Shown: in pieces, positions 42,451 through 52,907 of the stretch
How the letters are laid out: every line of letters starts with the position of its first letter
Numbering within the stretch: the first letter of the stretch is position 1
Assembly: GCA_902619675.1 (NCBI GenBank)
Contig: CACNFA010000004.1
Coordinates: 16,644 to 80,643 of the forward strand
DNA: 64,000 nt
Origin: an uncultured Pelagibacteraceae bacterium
GTDB lineage: Bacteria > Pseudomonadota > Alphaproteobacteria > Pelagibacterales > Pelagibacteraceae
Direction of reading: 5' to 3'
Position numbers and translations under genes: made by a program
The notes under the pieces: generated by a model
What the model was told of the DNA's origin: nothing
What the model saw: only the letters and a program-made list of their open reading frames with translations
Database searches by the model: none

Positions 42451-43541
42451 GAATTTTTTTCCACATAAATTGATGTGCTAGGAAAAGCGAATGAAGCTTT
42501 GTTTTTTTCAACTATATTTTTGATTTTTACAGCTAAAATATCTTTAACTTTCATCCATTCCAAATAATGCTTAGTTTTTGTAAAGCATATTAATTTTATA
42601 TCTATTGAACTTGCGGCAAACTGTTCAATTTTTACTGAGAGAATTGTATTTTCTGAAGTGGAAAAATGTTCACTATTTTTAATATATTCTTCAATTTCTT
42701 TTTTAATGCTAGAAAGTTGCTCGCTAGTGGTTCTATATTCAAGACCTATTACCCAACTAATTCTTCTATTTGTAATTTGAGAGTTATTAATGACTGCTTT
42801 CTCAGCAAATTGAAAATTTGGTATAGTAGCTAAAGATTTATCAAATCTTCTTACGACAGTCGACCTGAAGCCAATGGACTCGACTGTGCCCTCTATTACA
42901 TCCTCAACAAAAATCCAATCACCAACTTGAAATCTTCTTTCTACTAAAACTAAAATTCCTGATATTAAATTCTTAAATAAATCTTGAGCCCCTAAAGCGA
43001 CTGCAACACCGAATAAACCTAAACCAGCAATAATCGGTCCAATTTTAATCCCCCAAAGTTCTAAAACTGCTGCCACACCTAATATAAAAATTAAAACCTT
43101 TATTGCTTTTATTATCCAGTTTACTAAATCGCGAGAAATCAAATCACCTATTGATTTAATTACTACTGAGAGCGGTCCAATTATTTGATGAAAAGTCCAA
43201 AAAATTAAAATTGTAATCAGTGAACGATTAATTGTTTCTAGAAATTCTGCTGCTTGTGACTCGATCGTTAAATAACTTGTAGATACAAAAAAACCTAAAA
43301 CAATTGGAAAAAATTTTGCAGGCCCCTCCATCGCAAAAACCAATGAATTGTCAAAATTATTTGTCGTTTTAGTCACATATTTCTCTAGTCGTTTAATAAC
43401 AAACTTTGAGAAGACTCCTCTTAAAAACAAGAAAAATAAAAATATTAGTAAAGCAATGACAATTTCAGAAATATTAACTCCAGAAATTCCCTTGTTCCAA
43501 ACATCAAAAAATAAATCTTTAAAATTATCCAGTACTTCCAT
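42447..43541 (-). CDS. Mechanosensitive ion channel (MscS family)
   Basis: AGLGLFGVAVALGAQDLFKNLISGILVLVERRFQVGDWI. Confidence 0.94.
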   Translation of the reverse strand: MEVLDNFKDLFFDVWNKGISGVNISEIVIALLIFLFFLFLRGVFSKFVIKRLEKYVTKTTNNFDNSLVFAMEGPAKFFPIVLGFFVSTSYLTIESQAAEFLETINRSLITILIFWTFHQIIGPLSVVIKSIGDLISRDLVNWIIKAIKVLIFILGVAAVLELWGIKIGPIIAGLGLFGVAVALGAQDLFKNLISGILVLVERRFQVGDWIFVEDVIEGTVESIGFRSTVVRRFDKSLATIPNFQFAEKAVINNSQITNRRISWVIGLEYRTTSEQLSSIKKEIEEYIKNSEHFSTSENTILSVKIEQFAASSIDIKLICFTKTKHYLEWMKVKDILAVKIKNIVEKNKASFAFPSTSIYVEKNS

Positions 43542-44243
43542 TTAAGTATTCTTTAGTTTAAGTATTTCGCTTCCAGCTTCGAAAACTTCTAATTTTTTCC
43601 AACCAGATTGTTTAAATGTATTCAAAACTTTTTCACTTATACACATAACTCTCGAGTCTGTCATCAGCCCTTTGAGTGAATATTTTTTAGTTAAATCAAT
43701 AAAGCTTTCTGCACTTCTTTTTGAATAAACAAAAATTATGTCAGGAGGATGATTAATGATTAAATTATTTATATTTTTGTTTAATTCACTTATTTTTTTT
43801 GAGGTATAATTGATAATTTTTTCTATTAAAAAACCTTCTTTCTTTAATTCAATATCTAAGTCTGCTGAAATATTATCTCCACAAAAGTAAGCTAGAACCT
43901 TTTTTTTATCTAAATTATCTGAATTAGATATTATATTTTTAAGGGCATTAACTGTCCCGCCAGCTGAAATTGTATTGTTATAGCCTTGTTGTCTTGCAAT
44001 TTTTTCAGTAATAGCACCAACACAAAAACAAAGTTTTTTTTTATCATCCTTTGATAGCCTTAGATTCCGTATTGCATTTGCGCTTGTAAATATAAATGCG
44101 CTATATTTTTCAGGGTCAATTGGCGAAAGACTATTAGAAGAAATTTTGAGTGTGGGAACATGAATGATTTTGTGCCCAAGAGAAAATAATTTTCCCATTA
44201 AATCTTCAGAGTCTAAAAGTGGTCTTGTTATCAAAATATTCAT
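43542..44243 (-). CDS. hemD: Uroporphyrinogen-III synthase
   Basis: ILITRPLLDSEDLMGKL, AFIFTSANAIRNL; adjacent to hemC. Confidence 0.88.
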   Translation of the reverse strand: MNILITRPLLDSEDLMGKLFSLGHKIIHVPTLKISSNSLSPIDPEKYSAFIFTSANAIRNLRLSKDDKKKLCFCVGAITEKIARQQGYNNTISAGGTVNALKNIISNSDNLDKKKVLAYFCGDNISADLDIELKKEGFLIEKIINYTSKKISELNKNINNLIINHPPDIIFVYSKRSAESFIDLTKKYSLKGLMTDSRVMCISEKVLNTFKQSGWKKLEVFEAGSEILKLKNT

Positions 44244-45157
44244 TTTTTTCTAAATTTTTCTCCAGCTAGATTCAATAATTTTTCACCAACACTTTTTCCA
44301 ATAAAAGAAGCATCAGAGTCTCTACCAGTAAGTTCGTGTTCAAAACATTCTTCCCCGTTATCAGAAAAAAGTTGTGCCCTTAATTTTAGATTATTATCTT
44401 TTATTTCAGCTAACCCACCGATTGCGGTATCACAATCTCCTCCAATTGTTTGAAGCATTTTTCTTTCAGCTTTTGCGCAAAGGCTTGTTTTACTATCATT
44501 GATTTTTTTTATCAAATTTTTGATTTTATCTTGTTTTCTGCACTGAACTGCGATTATCCCTTGACCTATAGCAGGTAAAATATGTTTACTTTCAAAAATT
44601 ATAGAAATCTTATCATCAAGTTTTAAAGATTTTACTCCAGCTGCAGCTAGAATTACTCCATCGAGATTGCTGTCATCAATTTTTTTTATTCTTGTATCTA
44701 TGTTACCACGAATATTAATTATAGAAATTTTGTTATTGATCCTTTTTAATTGTAACTCTCTCCTTCTTGAACTTGAGCCAATTTTCACCCCATCTTTTAA
44801 ATCATTAATGTTTTTGATTTTTTTACTTACTATTACATCTCTAAAATCATTTCGCTTAATATAAGCTGCGATCAAAAGTTTTTCATTCTCAGAAGCTTCC
44901 ATATCTTTAAGTGAGTGAACAGCTATATCTATTTCTTTTCTAATTAAACTTTCCTCGATTTCTTTGCAAAAAAGACTCTTTCCTCCTATTTTTGAAATTT
45001 TTTGGTTTGAATTTATATCTCCTGACGTTTTAATTACTTTTAATTTAATATTTTCATCTCTGAGTTCATTGTTGCTTTTAATTAAGAGCTCTTTTACTCT
45101 AGTTACATATGCTAATGAGAGTTTACTTCCCCTGGATCCAATTGTAATTTTTGTCAT
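44240..45157 (-). CDS. hemC: Porphobilinogen deaminase
   Basis: TIGSRGSKLSLAYV, DIAVHSLKDME, IGSSSRRRELQLKR, IGGDCDTAIGG. Confidence 0.96.
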   Translation of the reverse strand: MTKITIGSRGSKLSLAYVTRVKELLIKSNNELRDENIKLKVIKTSGDINSNQKISKIGGKSLFCKEIEESLIRKEIDIAVHSLKDMEASENEKLLIAAYIKRNDFRDVIVSKKIKNINDLKDGVKIGSSSRRRELQLKRINNKISIINIRGNIDTRIKKIDDSNLDGVILAAAGVKSLKLDDKISIIFESKHILPAIGQGIIAVQCRKQDKIKNLIKKINDSKTSLCAKAERKMLQTIGGDCDTAIGGLAEIKDNNLKLRAQLFSDNGEECFEHELTGRDSDASFIGKSVGEKLLNLAGEKFRKK

Positions 45158-45213
45158 TAATTGATTATATATTTGAAAATACTATTTTATACTATTTTAA
45201 TTTATTAAGAGAG

Positions 45214-46290
45214 ATGACAAAAAAGATTACATTTTTAGGAATTGAAACAAGTTGCGATGAAACTGCTGCTGCTATAATTAGAGAAAATAATAGAGGCACT
45301 GCTGATATTTTATCAAATATTGTTTCTAGTCAAATTTCTGAACATAAAAAATTTGGGGGTGTAGTGCCAGAATTAGCTGCTAGAGCTCATTTAGAAAATA
45401 TTGAGTACATAATTAATTCCGCGTTAAAAGATAGTAAAATCAACTTAGACGAAATTGATGGAATAGCTGCAACGGCTGGCCCTGGATTAGTTGTATGTTT
45501 GTCAATTGGACTCAACATTGGTAAATCGATCGCTACGTTTTCAAATAAACATTTCATAGCTGTAAATCATCTTGAGGGTCATGCTTTGAGTCCAGGGTTA
45601 GAAACTAACGTTAAATTTCCTTATTTGCTTCTATTAATATCTGGAGGTCACACTCAGTTTTTAATTGTTAAAGATGTTAATGAATACGAACAACTTGGAA
45701 CAACTATTGATGACGCATTAGGTGAAGCTTTTGATAAAACTGCAAAAATGCTCGATCTTGGTTATCCAGGTGGACCTAGTGTGGAGAAATTTGCTAAGCT
45801 AGGAGATAAAAAATTTTTTAAACTTCCAGAACCAATAATAAATAAGGCAGGATGTAATTTATCTTTTGCAGGGCTTAAAACTGCAGTTTTGCGAGAGAGT
45901 TTAAAGATTAATGAAAATAAAAAAATGAAATATAATCTTGCTGCTTCTTTTCAAAATACAATAAATAACATTCTTCGAAAAAAAACAAAAATTGCGATAG
46001 AAATGTTTAAAGAAAAAACTCAATCAGAAGAAGTTAGGTTAATTGTTGCTGGAGGTGTAGCGGCTAATCAAACAATTAGAGAAAATTTATCGAATTTGTC
46101 TGACGAAATGAAAATTGAAACTATTTATCCTAATATAAAATTTTGTAGTGATAACGCAGCAATGATTGCTTGGGCTGGTATAAAAAGATTCAAAAAAAAA
46201 TTATTAGATAAAATAGATGTCACTGCTAAGTCCAGATGGCCTTTGGATAAGAAAGCTCCCTATATGAAAGGACCAGGTTTAAAGTTGTGA
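45214..46290 (+). CDS. tsaD: tRNA N6-threonylcarbamoyladenosine synthase subunit TsaD
   Basis: FLGIETSCDETAAAI, GVVPELAARAHLENI, VNHLEGHALSPGL, LISGGHTQFLIV; start trimmed to ATG 45214. Confidence 0.97.
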   Translation: MTKKITFLGIETSCDETAAAIIRENNRGTADILSNIVSSQISEHKKFGGVVPELAARAHLENIEYIINSALKDSKINLDEIDGIAATAGPGLVVCLSIGLNIGKSIATFSNKHFIAVNHLEGHALSPGLETNVKFPYLLLLISGGHTQFLIVKDVNEYEQLGTTIDDALGEAFDKTAKMLDLGYPGGPSVEKFAKLGDKKFFKLPEPIINKAGCNLSFAGLKTAVLRESLKINENKKMKYNLAASFQNTINNILRKKTKIAIEMFKEKTQSEEVRLIVAGGVAANQTIRENLSNLSDEMKIETIYPNIKFCSDNAAMIAWAGIKRFKKKLLDKIDVTAKSRWPLDKKAPYMKGPGLKL

Positions 46291-46703
46291 GACAGCACTG
46301 GCTACTTAAATCTGAGCCAGATGTTTGGTCGCTAGATCAGCAAATAAAAACTGGCGCCAAAGGTGTTGCATGGGATGGGGTAAGAAATTATCAAGCAGCA
46401 AATAATCTTAAAAGAATGAGAGTCGGAGACCTATGTTTTTTTTACCATTCAAATATCGGTAAAGAAATAGTGGGGGTAGTAAAAGTAATCAAATCTGCTT
46501 TCATCGATAAAACTGACAAAAAAAAGAGGTTTGTTGCCGTTCAAGTTAGGTTTGTAGAAAAATTTAGAACACCAGTAGCCCTAAAAACAATTAAAAAAAC
46601 CAAGAAAATTTCTCATTTACCGCTCATAAAACAAAGCAGATTGTCAGTAATGCCTATAGATTATAAAAGCTGGAAAATTATTTATAACATGGGTAAAGTA
46701 TAA
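46287..46703 (+). CDS. EVE domain-containing protein
   Basis: HWLLKSEPDVWSLDQQIKTGAKGVAWDGVRNYQAANNLKRMRVGDLCFFYHSNI. Confidence 0.94.
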   Translation: MRQHWLLKSEPDVWSLDQQIKTGAKGVAWDGVRNYQAANNLKRMRVGDLCFFYHSNIGKEIVGVVKVIKSAFIDKTDKKKRFVAVQVRFVEKFRTPVALKTIKKTKKISHLPLIKQSRLSVMPIDYKSWKIIYNMGKV

Positions 46704-46722
46704 ATAAATTTAGAGGTTTTTT

Positions 46723-48879
46723 GTGACTAAAAAGAAAAAAAGAAAAAAGAAAAAATCCAAAAAGGCAAAAAGGTCTAGAATACTGTCTAGAAGACCTAAA
46801 AAAACTAGAAAGAAAACTAGAAAATCAAAAAAATTCGGAAAAAGGTCTAAAAAATCAAATAGAAAGAGCAGTACTCGTAGAAAAGGAAAGAGAGTACGAA
46901 AAATTAACTTTAAATCTCCTACCTACTCTAAAGATAATGAGGGAAATCCATTAATTAAAGTGTCAGATAGTTGGGCAAATCATGCTTACGTTAATGAATC
47001 AAAATATAAAAAAAAATACAAGCTCTCAATTAAGGAAAATGATAAATTTTGGGCAAAAGAGGGAAAAAGAATTTCCTGGATGAAAAAATATACAAAGATT
47101 AAAGATATTAAATATAGTAAAGATGAAGTAAAGATAAAATGGTTTTATGATGGTACTCTTAACGCTTCAGTAAATTGTATAGACAGACATTTGAAAAAAA
47201 ATCCAAGTAAGACAGCAATCATTTGGGTAGGTGATGATCCAGCTGATAATAAAAAGATTTCTTATAAAGAATTGTACCAAAATGTCTGTAAAGCCGCTAA
47301 TGGCCTAAAAAGTTTAGGTATCCAAAAAGGAGATAGAGTAACAATTTATCTAACTATGATACCTGAATTGGCCTATATAATGTTGGCTTGTGCGAGAATT
47401 GGCGCAGTGCACTCTATTATATTTGGAGGTTTTTCTCCTGACTCTATAGCCACAAGAATAACAGACTGTGAATCTGAATATTTAATAACGGCAGATGAAG
47501 GTATCAGAGGAGGAAAAATAATTCCTTTAAAAAAAATTGCTGATGAGGCTTTAGATCAGTGTCCAGATGTTAAAAAATGTATAGTTGTTGAAAGAACTGG
47601 TAATCAAGTTGACTGGAACAATGAAAGAGATGTTTCGTACAAGGAATTAATATCTTCTGTACCCGCTAAGTGTGATCCTGAAGAAATGAATGCTGAAGAC
47701 CCATTGTTTATTCTTTATACCTCTGGGTCTACTGGAAAACCAAAAGGTGTTCTTCATACTACAGGAGGATACATGGTTTATGCATCAATGACTCATCAAT
47801 ATATTTTTGATTATAAAGCTAATGATGTTTATTGGTGTACTGCTGACATAGGCTGGGTAACTGGACATAGCTATATTATTTACGGACCGCTTTCAAACGG
47901 AGCTACAACGATAATGTTTGAAGGTGTCCCAAATTATCCTGACAGTTCTAGATGGTGGCAAATTGTCGACAAATTTAAAGTAAATATATTTTATACTGCG
48001 CCGACAGCAATAAGAGCATTGATGAGAGAAGGTGAAAAACCTGTAAAAAAAACTAGTAGAAAAACTTTAAAATTATTAGGGACTGTAGGCGAGCCTATAA
48101 ATCCAGAGGCTTGGATGTGGTATTATAAAACTGTAGGCGACTCTAGGTGCCCGATTGTTGACACTTGGTGGCAAACTGAAACTGGCGGTATCTTAATTGC
48201 TCCGCAGCCTGGGGCGATAGATTTAAAACCTGGCTCTGCCACAAAACCTTTTTATGGCATAAAACCAGTTCTGGTTGACAAAGATGGAAAAGTTATAAAA
48301 GGCGAAGGTAAAGGAAGATTATGTATGGCTTCTTCTTGGCCAGGTCAAATGAGAACGGTTTATGGAGATCATCAAAGATTTATCGACACGTATTTTTCGC
48401 AGTTTGATGGAAAGTATTTTACTGGTGATGGCTGTAGAAGAGATAAAGACGGTTATTATTGGATTACTGGAAGAGTTGATGACGTTATAATTGTTTCTGG
48501 ACATAATCTTGGAACAGCCGAAATAGAAAGTGCATTTGTTGCGCATCCAAAAGTTGCTGAAGCTGCAGTAGTTGGTTTTCCACATAGCATTAAAGGAAAT
48601 GGTTTATATTGTTACGTAACATTAAATGCAGGAGAAAATCCTACTGGAGACTTAGAAAGAGATCTTAAACTTTGGGTAAGAAAACAAATTGGTCCAATAG
48701 CTACTCCTGATGTTATTCAATTTGCGCCTGGATTACCCAAAACTAGGTCAGGGAAAATTATGAGAAGAATTTTGAGAAAAATAGCAGCAAACGAACCAAA
48801 TAATTTAGGAGATACTACGACTTTAGCTGATCCAAGCGTTGTAACATCACTTGTTGAGAATAGACAAAATAAAGGTTAA
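46723..48879 (+). CDS. acs: Acetyl-CoA synthetase with unusual Lys/Arg-rich N-terminal extension
   Basis: [76 protein letters not shown] start with upstream AGAGG; alternative GTG at 46960. Confidence 0.94.
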   Translation: MTKKKKRKKKKSKKAKRSRILSRRPKKTRKKTRKSKKFGKRSKKSNRKSSTRRKGKRVRKINFKSPTYSKDNEGNPLIKVSDSWANHAYVNESKYKKKYKLSIKENDKFWAKEGKRISWMKKYTKIKDIKYSKDEVKIKWFYDGTLNASVNCIDRHLKKNPSKTAIIWVGDDPADNKKISYKELYQNVCKAANGLKSLGIQKGDRVTIYLTMIPELAYIMLACARIGAVHSIIFGGFSPDSIATRITDCESEYLITADEGIRGGKIIPLKKIADEALDQCPDVKKCIVVERTGNQVDWNNERDVSYKELISSVPAKCDPEEMNAEDPLFILYTSGSTGKPKGVLHTTGGYMVYASMTHQYIFDYKANDVYWCTADIGWVTGHSYIIYGPLSNGATTIMFEGVPNYPDSSRWWQIVDKFKVNIFYTAPTAIRALMREGEKPVKKTSRKTLKLLGTVGEPINPEAWMWYYKTVGDSRCPIVDTWWQTETGGILIAPQPGAIDLKPGSATKPFYGIKPVLVDKDGKVIKGEGKGRLCMASSWPGQMRTVYGDHQRFIDTYFSQFDGKYFTGDGCRRDKDGYYWITGRVDDVIIVSGHNLGTAEIESAFVAHPKVAEAAVVGFPHSIKGNGLYCYVTLNAGENPTGDLERDLKLWVRKQIGPIATPDVIQFAPGLPKTRSGKIMRRILRKIAANEPNNLGDTTTLADPSVVTSLVENRQNKG

Positions 48880-49517
48880 CTAAACTTCAAATCTTTTGTT
48901 AATTTTTTAAATTCATCCTTCATCAATCTCCATTTTAAATGTATAGAATTCAGAACTATTTTTTTATCGAGTGATTTTAATTCATCTGCTATTGGCGACC
49001 AATAGTATAAAGCTTCTCCACTTTCTTTAAAAGGATCATCCAAATGATAGTTTGAAAAGTTAACTGTTTCTATTCTTTTTAAAAAATTTTTTTTCCCACT
49101 CTCAAAAATTTCGTCACTTAGACCGTTTAATTTTTCGTCTTCTAAAATTTTTAAAAAAATTTCTTTACAATTGTTCTCTCTCAAGTTTTTTTCTGAGATT
49201 AAATATGAAAAAACATAAAAAGCACAGTCAGCTAAAGCAACCATGTATATATTCCACTTCGCAATGTTAATCGACTTTAAAAATCTTTCATCTTCCATCA
49301 TTGCAATGTACTTAACTCCAATTCTTGTTTTTAAATAACCGTATAAAGTAGTTTGAGTAACGTGCGCAGATCTCTCCTGAATAAAATTTTCTAAATCTTT
49401 TTTTGATTTTATGGATTTAAATAGGCCAGATATTTTCCAAATTGGAATAACGTACTCCCAGACACTAATTAGAGTGTTTCTAAGAGTAATTCTCAATTTA
49501 TTTAGATTCAATTTCAC
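48876..49517 (-). CDS. Conserved hypothetical protein
   Basis: 213 aa ORF filling the gap convergent with acs; no family recognised. Confidence 0.65.
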   Translation of the reverse strand: MKLNLNKLRITLRNTLISVWEYVIPIWKISGLFKSIKSKKDLENFIQERSAHVTQTTLYGYLKTRIGVKYIAMMEDERFLKSINIAKWNIYMVALADCAFYVFSYLISEKNLRENNCKEIFLKILEDEKLNGLSDEIFESGKKNFLKRIETVNFSNYHLDDPFKESGEALYYWSPIADELKSLDKKIVLNSIHLKWRLMKDEFKKLTKDLKFS

Positions 49518-49672
49518 GTTGTATTTAAAAAACCCTATATTTCCTTGTCTTATAGCATTTCATAATGGTTTTGGGGTCCTTTTTTCTCTTTTAATTCAAC
49601 TCATAATCAGTATGCTTCCCAGCAATAAAAGTACTTTTTACGTAAAAAGTTAAAAAATAAATAGGGGGAAAT

Positions 49673-49930
49673 ATGTCAAATAAAGACGCATATTGGAACA
49701 AGACCAAAAACCATATGATCGTAACATTGGTTCTTTGGGCTTTCTTCTCATTAGTGATCTTCATGTTTGGTTCAGAACTGAACACGATGTCTTTTCTTGG
49801 CTATCCACTAGCATATTACATGACTGCGCAAGGTTCACTTCTTGCCTTTGTGATAATTTTGTTTTGGACTGCAAATAAACAAGAAAAAATCGACGAAGAA
49901 CATGGTTTCTCAGAAAGAGAGGATGACTAA
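49673..49930 (+). CDS. DUF4212 small subunit of sodium:solute symporter
   Basis: YWNKTKNHMIVTLVLWAFFSLVIFMFG, PLAYYMTAQGSLLAFVIILFWTANKQEKIDEEHGF; SD aggggg upstream; pairs with next gene. Confidence 0.92.
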   Translation: MSNKDAYWNKTKNHMIVTLVLWAFFSLVIFMFGSELNTMSFLGYPLAYYMTAQGSLLAFVIILFWTANKQEKIDEEHGFSEREDD

Positions 49931-51786
49931 TGTTTAAAGGAGATTTTATACAAAACCTTCCTAAAATATATGGTACCTACACTGGTGGCTTTATAGTGTT
50001 CATCATTTTGATGGCATTAGCAGAGCAAGCAGGTGTGTCAGCTAAAAATATCGGAGTGATGTTCGTAGCTTTCACGGTATTGATTTATGCCTTAATCGGT
50101 TATTTATCGAGAACCATTCAAGTAGATGCCTACTATGTTGCAGGAAGACAAGTGCCAACCGTGTTTAACGGGATGGCAACAGCAGCTGACTGGATGTCAG
50201 GTGCATCATTCGTAGCTTTAGCAGGTGGAGTTTACTTTGGTGGCTATACTTATATGGCCTTTTTAGTAGGTTGGACAGGTGGATACGTACTTGTTGCAAC
50301 TCTGATGGCTCCGTACCTAAGAAAGTTTGGATGTTACACAGTTCCTGATTTTATCGGAACACGATACGGTGGTAATGCAGTGAGAGCTGCATCAGTATTC
50401 GTGCTTTTCATAGCATCATTTACTTACGTAACAGCACAAATTAATGCTACGGGAACAATTGCTTCTAGAGCTCTTGGAATTCCGTTCGAAGCAGGTGTAT
50501 GGGTAGGATTAATAAGTATTCTTATCTGTTCAATGCTTGGTGGAATGAGAGCCGTAACTTGGACTCAGGTTGCTCAGTACATTGTATTAATCATCGCATA
50601 CTTAATACCAGTATTCTGGATTAGTTCTAACGTTGGTGGAGGAATTTTCCCTCACTTAATGTTAGGTGATGAAGTTGCAAGACTTGGTGAACTTGAACAG
50701 CAATTTGGACTAGTTAAAAACAGCGCCGCAGATATGAAAGCAGCTGGGGTACCAGGTGGATTGAAATACATCTCTGGAACTCACTCTGGAGTACCTGAAG
50801 GTGGAATGGCTGTCTGGAAATACTTATCGTTAGCGATTTGTATGATGGTGGGAACTGCATCGTTACCTCATATCTTAATGAGATACTTTACAACTCCTAC
50901 AGTAAGAGCAGCAAGAAAATCAGTAGCTTGGTCGCTATTTTTTATTTTCTTACTATACTCTTCAGCGCCTATGTTAGCGACATTGTCTAAATTAGCATTA
51001 ATGGATCCAAATCTACCAACTGGAATTATCGGAAAATCTATTTCTGAAGTTCAGTCGATAGAGTGGGTACAAAGATGGTCTGAAGTTAAACAAGTATTTA
51101 TAGCAGACTTTAATGGTGACGGAATACTTCAGTTGAACGAATGGTTCATGAGAGGTGACGTTGTAGTATTAGCTACTCCAGAAGTAGCGGGTCTACCGTT
51201 CGTAATCTCAGGACTAGTGTTTGCTGGTGGTATGGCTGCTGCCATGTCAACTGCCGATGGATTAGTTCTTGCGATCTCAAATGCGTTATCGCACGACATT
51301 TATTACAAGATCATAAATCCAAAAGCAGAAACTGCTAAAAGACTATTAGTTGCTCGTACACTTCTAGTAATAATCGGAGCTGCTGGTGCTTACATAGCCT
51401 CTTTCAGGCTAACAAGTATCTTAGGTTCGGTTGCTTGGGCATTCGACTTTGCGATGTCAGGTTTATTCTTCCCACTCGTACTTGGAGTATGGTGGAAGAG
51501 AGCTACTAGAGAAGGTGCAATCGCTGGTATATTGTCGGGAATTATTTCAGGAACAGTTTACTTAACGTGGGTGTTCCCTAAATTCTCAGTTCCAATATGG
51601 GGCGGTGTAAATACTCCTTTCTTAGGTATTGACCACTTAAGATTTGGTTTAATTGGAGCACCAATTTGTTTAGTTGTAATGGTGGTAGTCAGCTTAATGA
51701 CTAAAGAGCCAAGCCCAGCTACACAAAAATTAGTAGACGATACAAGAATACCTACAGGTAAAGCTATTCTTGGTAAGCAACACTAA
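49930..51786 (+). CDS. Sodium:solute symporter family protein (acetate permease ActP/VC_2705-like)
   Basis: YYVAGRQVPTVFNGMATAADWMSGASFVALAG, GTASLPHILMRYFTTPTVRAARKSVAWSL, GGMAAAMSTADGLVLAISNALSHD. Confidence 0.93.
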   Translation: MFKGDFIQNLPKIYGTYTGGFIVFIILMALAEQAGVSAKNIGVMFVAFTVLIYALIGYLSRTIQVDAYYVAGRQVPTVFNGMATAADWMSGASFVALAGGVYFGGYTYMAFLVGWTGGYVLVATLMAPYLRKFGCYTVPDFIGTRYGGNAVRAASVFVLFIASFTYVTAQINATGTIASRALGIPFEAGVWVGLISILICSMLGGMRAVTWTQVAQYIVLIIAYLIPVFWISSNVGGGIFPHLMLGDEVARLGELEQQFGLVKNSAADMKAAGVPGGLKYISGTHSGVPEGGMAVWKYLSLAICMMVGTASLPHILMRYFTTPTVRAARKSVAWSLFFIFLLYSSAPMLATLSKLALMDPNLPTGIIGKSISEVQSIEWVQRWSEVKQVFIADFNGDGILQLNEWFMRGDVVVLATPEVAGLPFVISGLVFAGGMAAAMSTADGLVLAISNALSHDIYYKIINPKAETAKRLLVARTLLVIIGAAGAYIASFRLTSILGSVAWAFDFAMSGLFFPLVLGVWWKRATREGAIAGILSGIISGTVYLTWVFPKFSVPIWGGVNTPFLGIDHLRFGLIGAPICLVVMVVVSLMTKEPSPATQKLVDDTRIPTGKAILGKQH

Positions 51787-51805
51787 TTAACAATTATTTA
51801 AAATT

Positions 51806-51838
51806 AAAAGGGGCGATTTATTCGCCCCTTTTTTTTTA
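51806..51838 (+). terminator. Rho-independent terminator of the symporter operon
   Basis: AAAAGGGGCGA / TCGCCCCTTTT stem, 5-nt loop, followed by a T run. Confidence 0.9.
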
Positions 51839-51862
51839 CCTGAATCATGGTAATTTAGAAAT

Positions 51863-52198
51863 ATGATACCAACATGGGCGATAGTTTTAGATTACGTTTT
51901 AGGAACCATAATGTGGACTTTAATAGGTCGCGCGTTTATGAATATTTTTCAAAGAGAAGACTCGACTTTTTTCTTTATGAGAGTTTTTGTTAAATATACA
52001 AATCCAATAATCAATTTATTCAAATTTATTACTCCAAGTTTCTTGTTTGGCCCTTTTATAGCACTTTATGTGGCTTGGTTCTTTTATCTTTTCAGATTCT
52101 ACGCTATGCCATATATTTTAGGCTACGATGTTTGGGGCATGTTAGCATTTCCATTAGAAAGCGATTTTTCAAGACAATTATATCAACTATTTAATTAA
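51863..52198 (+). CDS. Small membrane protein, unknown function
   Basis: 111 aa; YVLGTIMWTLIGRAFMNIF, ...ALYVAWFFYLFRFYAMPYILGYD. Confidence 0.75.
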   Translation: MIPTWAIVLDYVLGTIMWTLIGRAFMNIFQREDSTFFFMRVFVKYTNPIINLFKFITPSFLFGPFIALYVAWFFYLFRFYAMPYILGYDVWGMLAFPLESDFSRQLYQLFN

Positions 52199-52207
52199 TC
52201 TTATTTT

Positions 52208-52235
52208 TTGACAAAATTTTGGATTAAAATATAAA
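52208..52235 (+). promoter_or_regulatory. Sigma70-type promoter for rpe
   Basis: TTGACA 52208-52213, 16-nt spacer, TATAAA 52230-52235. Confidence 0.6.
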
Positions 52236-52241
52236 TAAAGA

Positions 52242-52904
52242 ATGCGTAATTCGATTAAAATTTCTCCATCTATTTTGTCAGCTGACTTTAGCAAATTAGG
52301 TAGTGAGGTTATTTCATTAGAGAAAGCTGGAGCTGACTATATACACATTGACGTGATGGATGGACACTTTGTTCCAAATTTAACAATTGGACCAGAAGTT
52401 ATTAAAAAACTAAGACCACTTACAAAAAAAATATTTGACGTTCATTTAATGATCTCTCCTGTAGATAATTTTATAAAAGATTTTGCAGATGCTGGGGCTG
52501 ATATCATAACTTTTCATCCTGAAGCAACTAAAGATACCTCTAAAACAATTCAGCTTATAAGGAAGGAAAATAAGAAAGTCGGAATTTCTCTTAAACCTCA
52601 TTCAGAAATTAGTCTGATAGAAAAATATTTATCTGAAATCGATCTAGTTCTAATAATGAGCGTTGAACCAGGATTTGGGGGCCAGAAATTCATGCCTGAA
52701 GTGCTAGAAAAAACAAAAAATCTAAAAGACATAATCGAAAAAGAAAATTTAAATGTAGATATTGAAATTGATGGTGGAATAAACTTTCAAAATTGTTCTC
52801 TGGCAAAAAAAGCCGGTGCAAATATTCTCGTTTCCGGGTCAACTATATTTAAAGAAAACAAGGGTGATCTAAAAAAAAATATAGAAATATTAAGAAAAAA
52901 TTAA
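52242..52904 (+). CDS. rpe: Ribulose-phosphate 3-epimerase
   Basis: ISPSILSADFSKLGSEV, YIHIDVMDGHFVPNLTIGP, MSVEPGFGGQKFM. Confidence 0.97.
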   Translation: MRNSIKISPSILSADFSKLGSEVISLEKAGADYIHIDVMDGHFVPNLTIGPEVIKKLRPLTKKIFDVHLMISPVDNFIKDFADAGADIITFHPEATKDTSKTIQLIRKENKKVGISLKPHSEISLIEKYLSEIDLVLIMSVEPGFGGQKFMPEVLEKTKNLKDIIEKENLNVDIEIDGGINFQNCSLAKKAGANILVSGSTIFKENKGDLKKNIEILRKN

Positions 52905-52907
52905 TAG

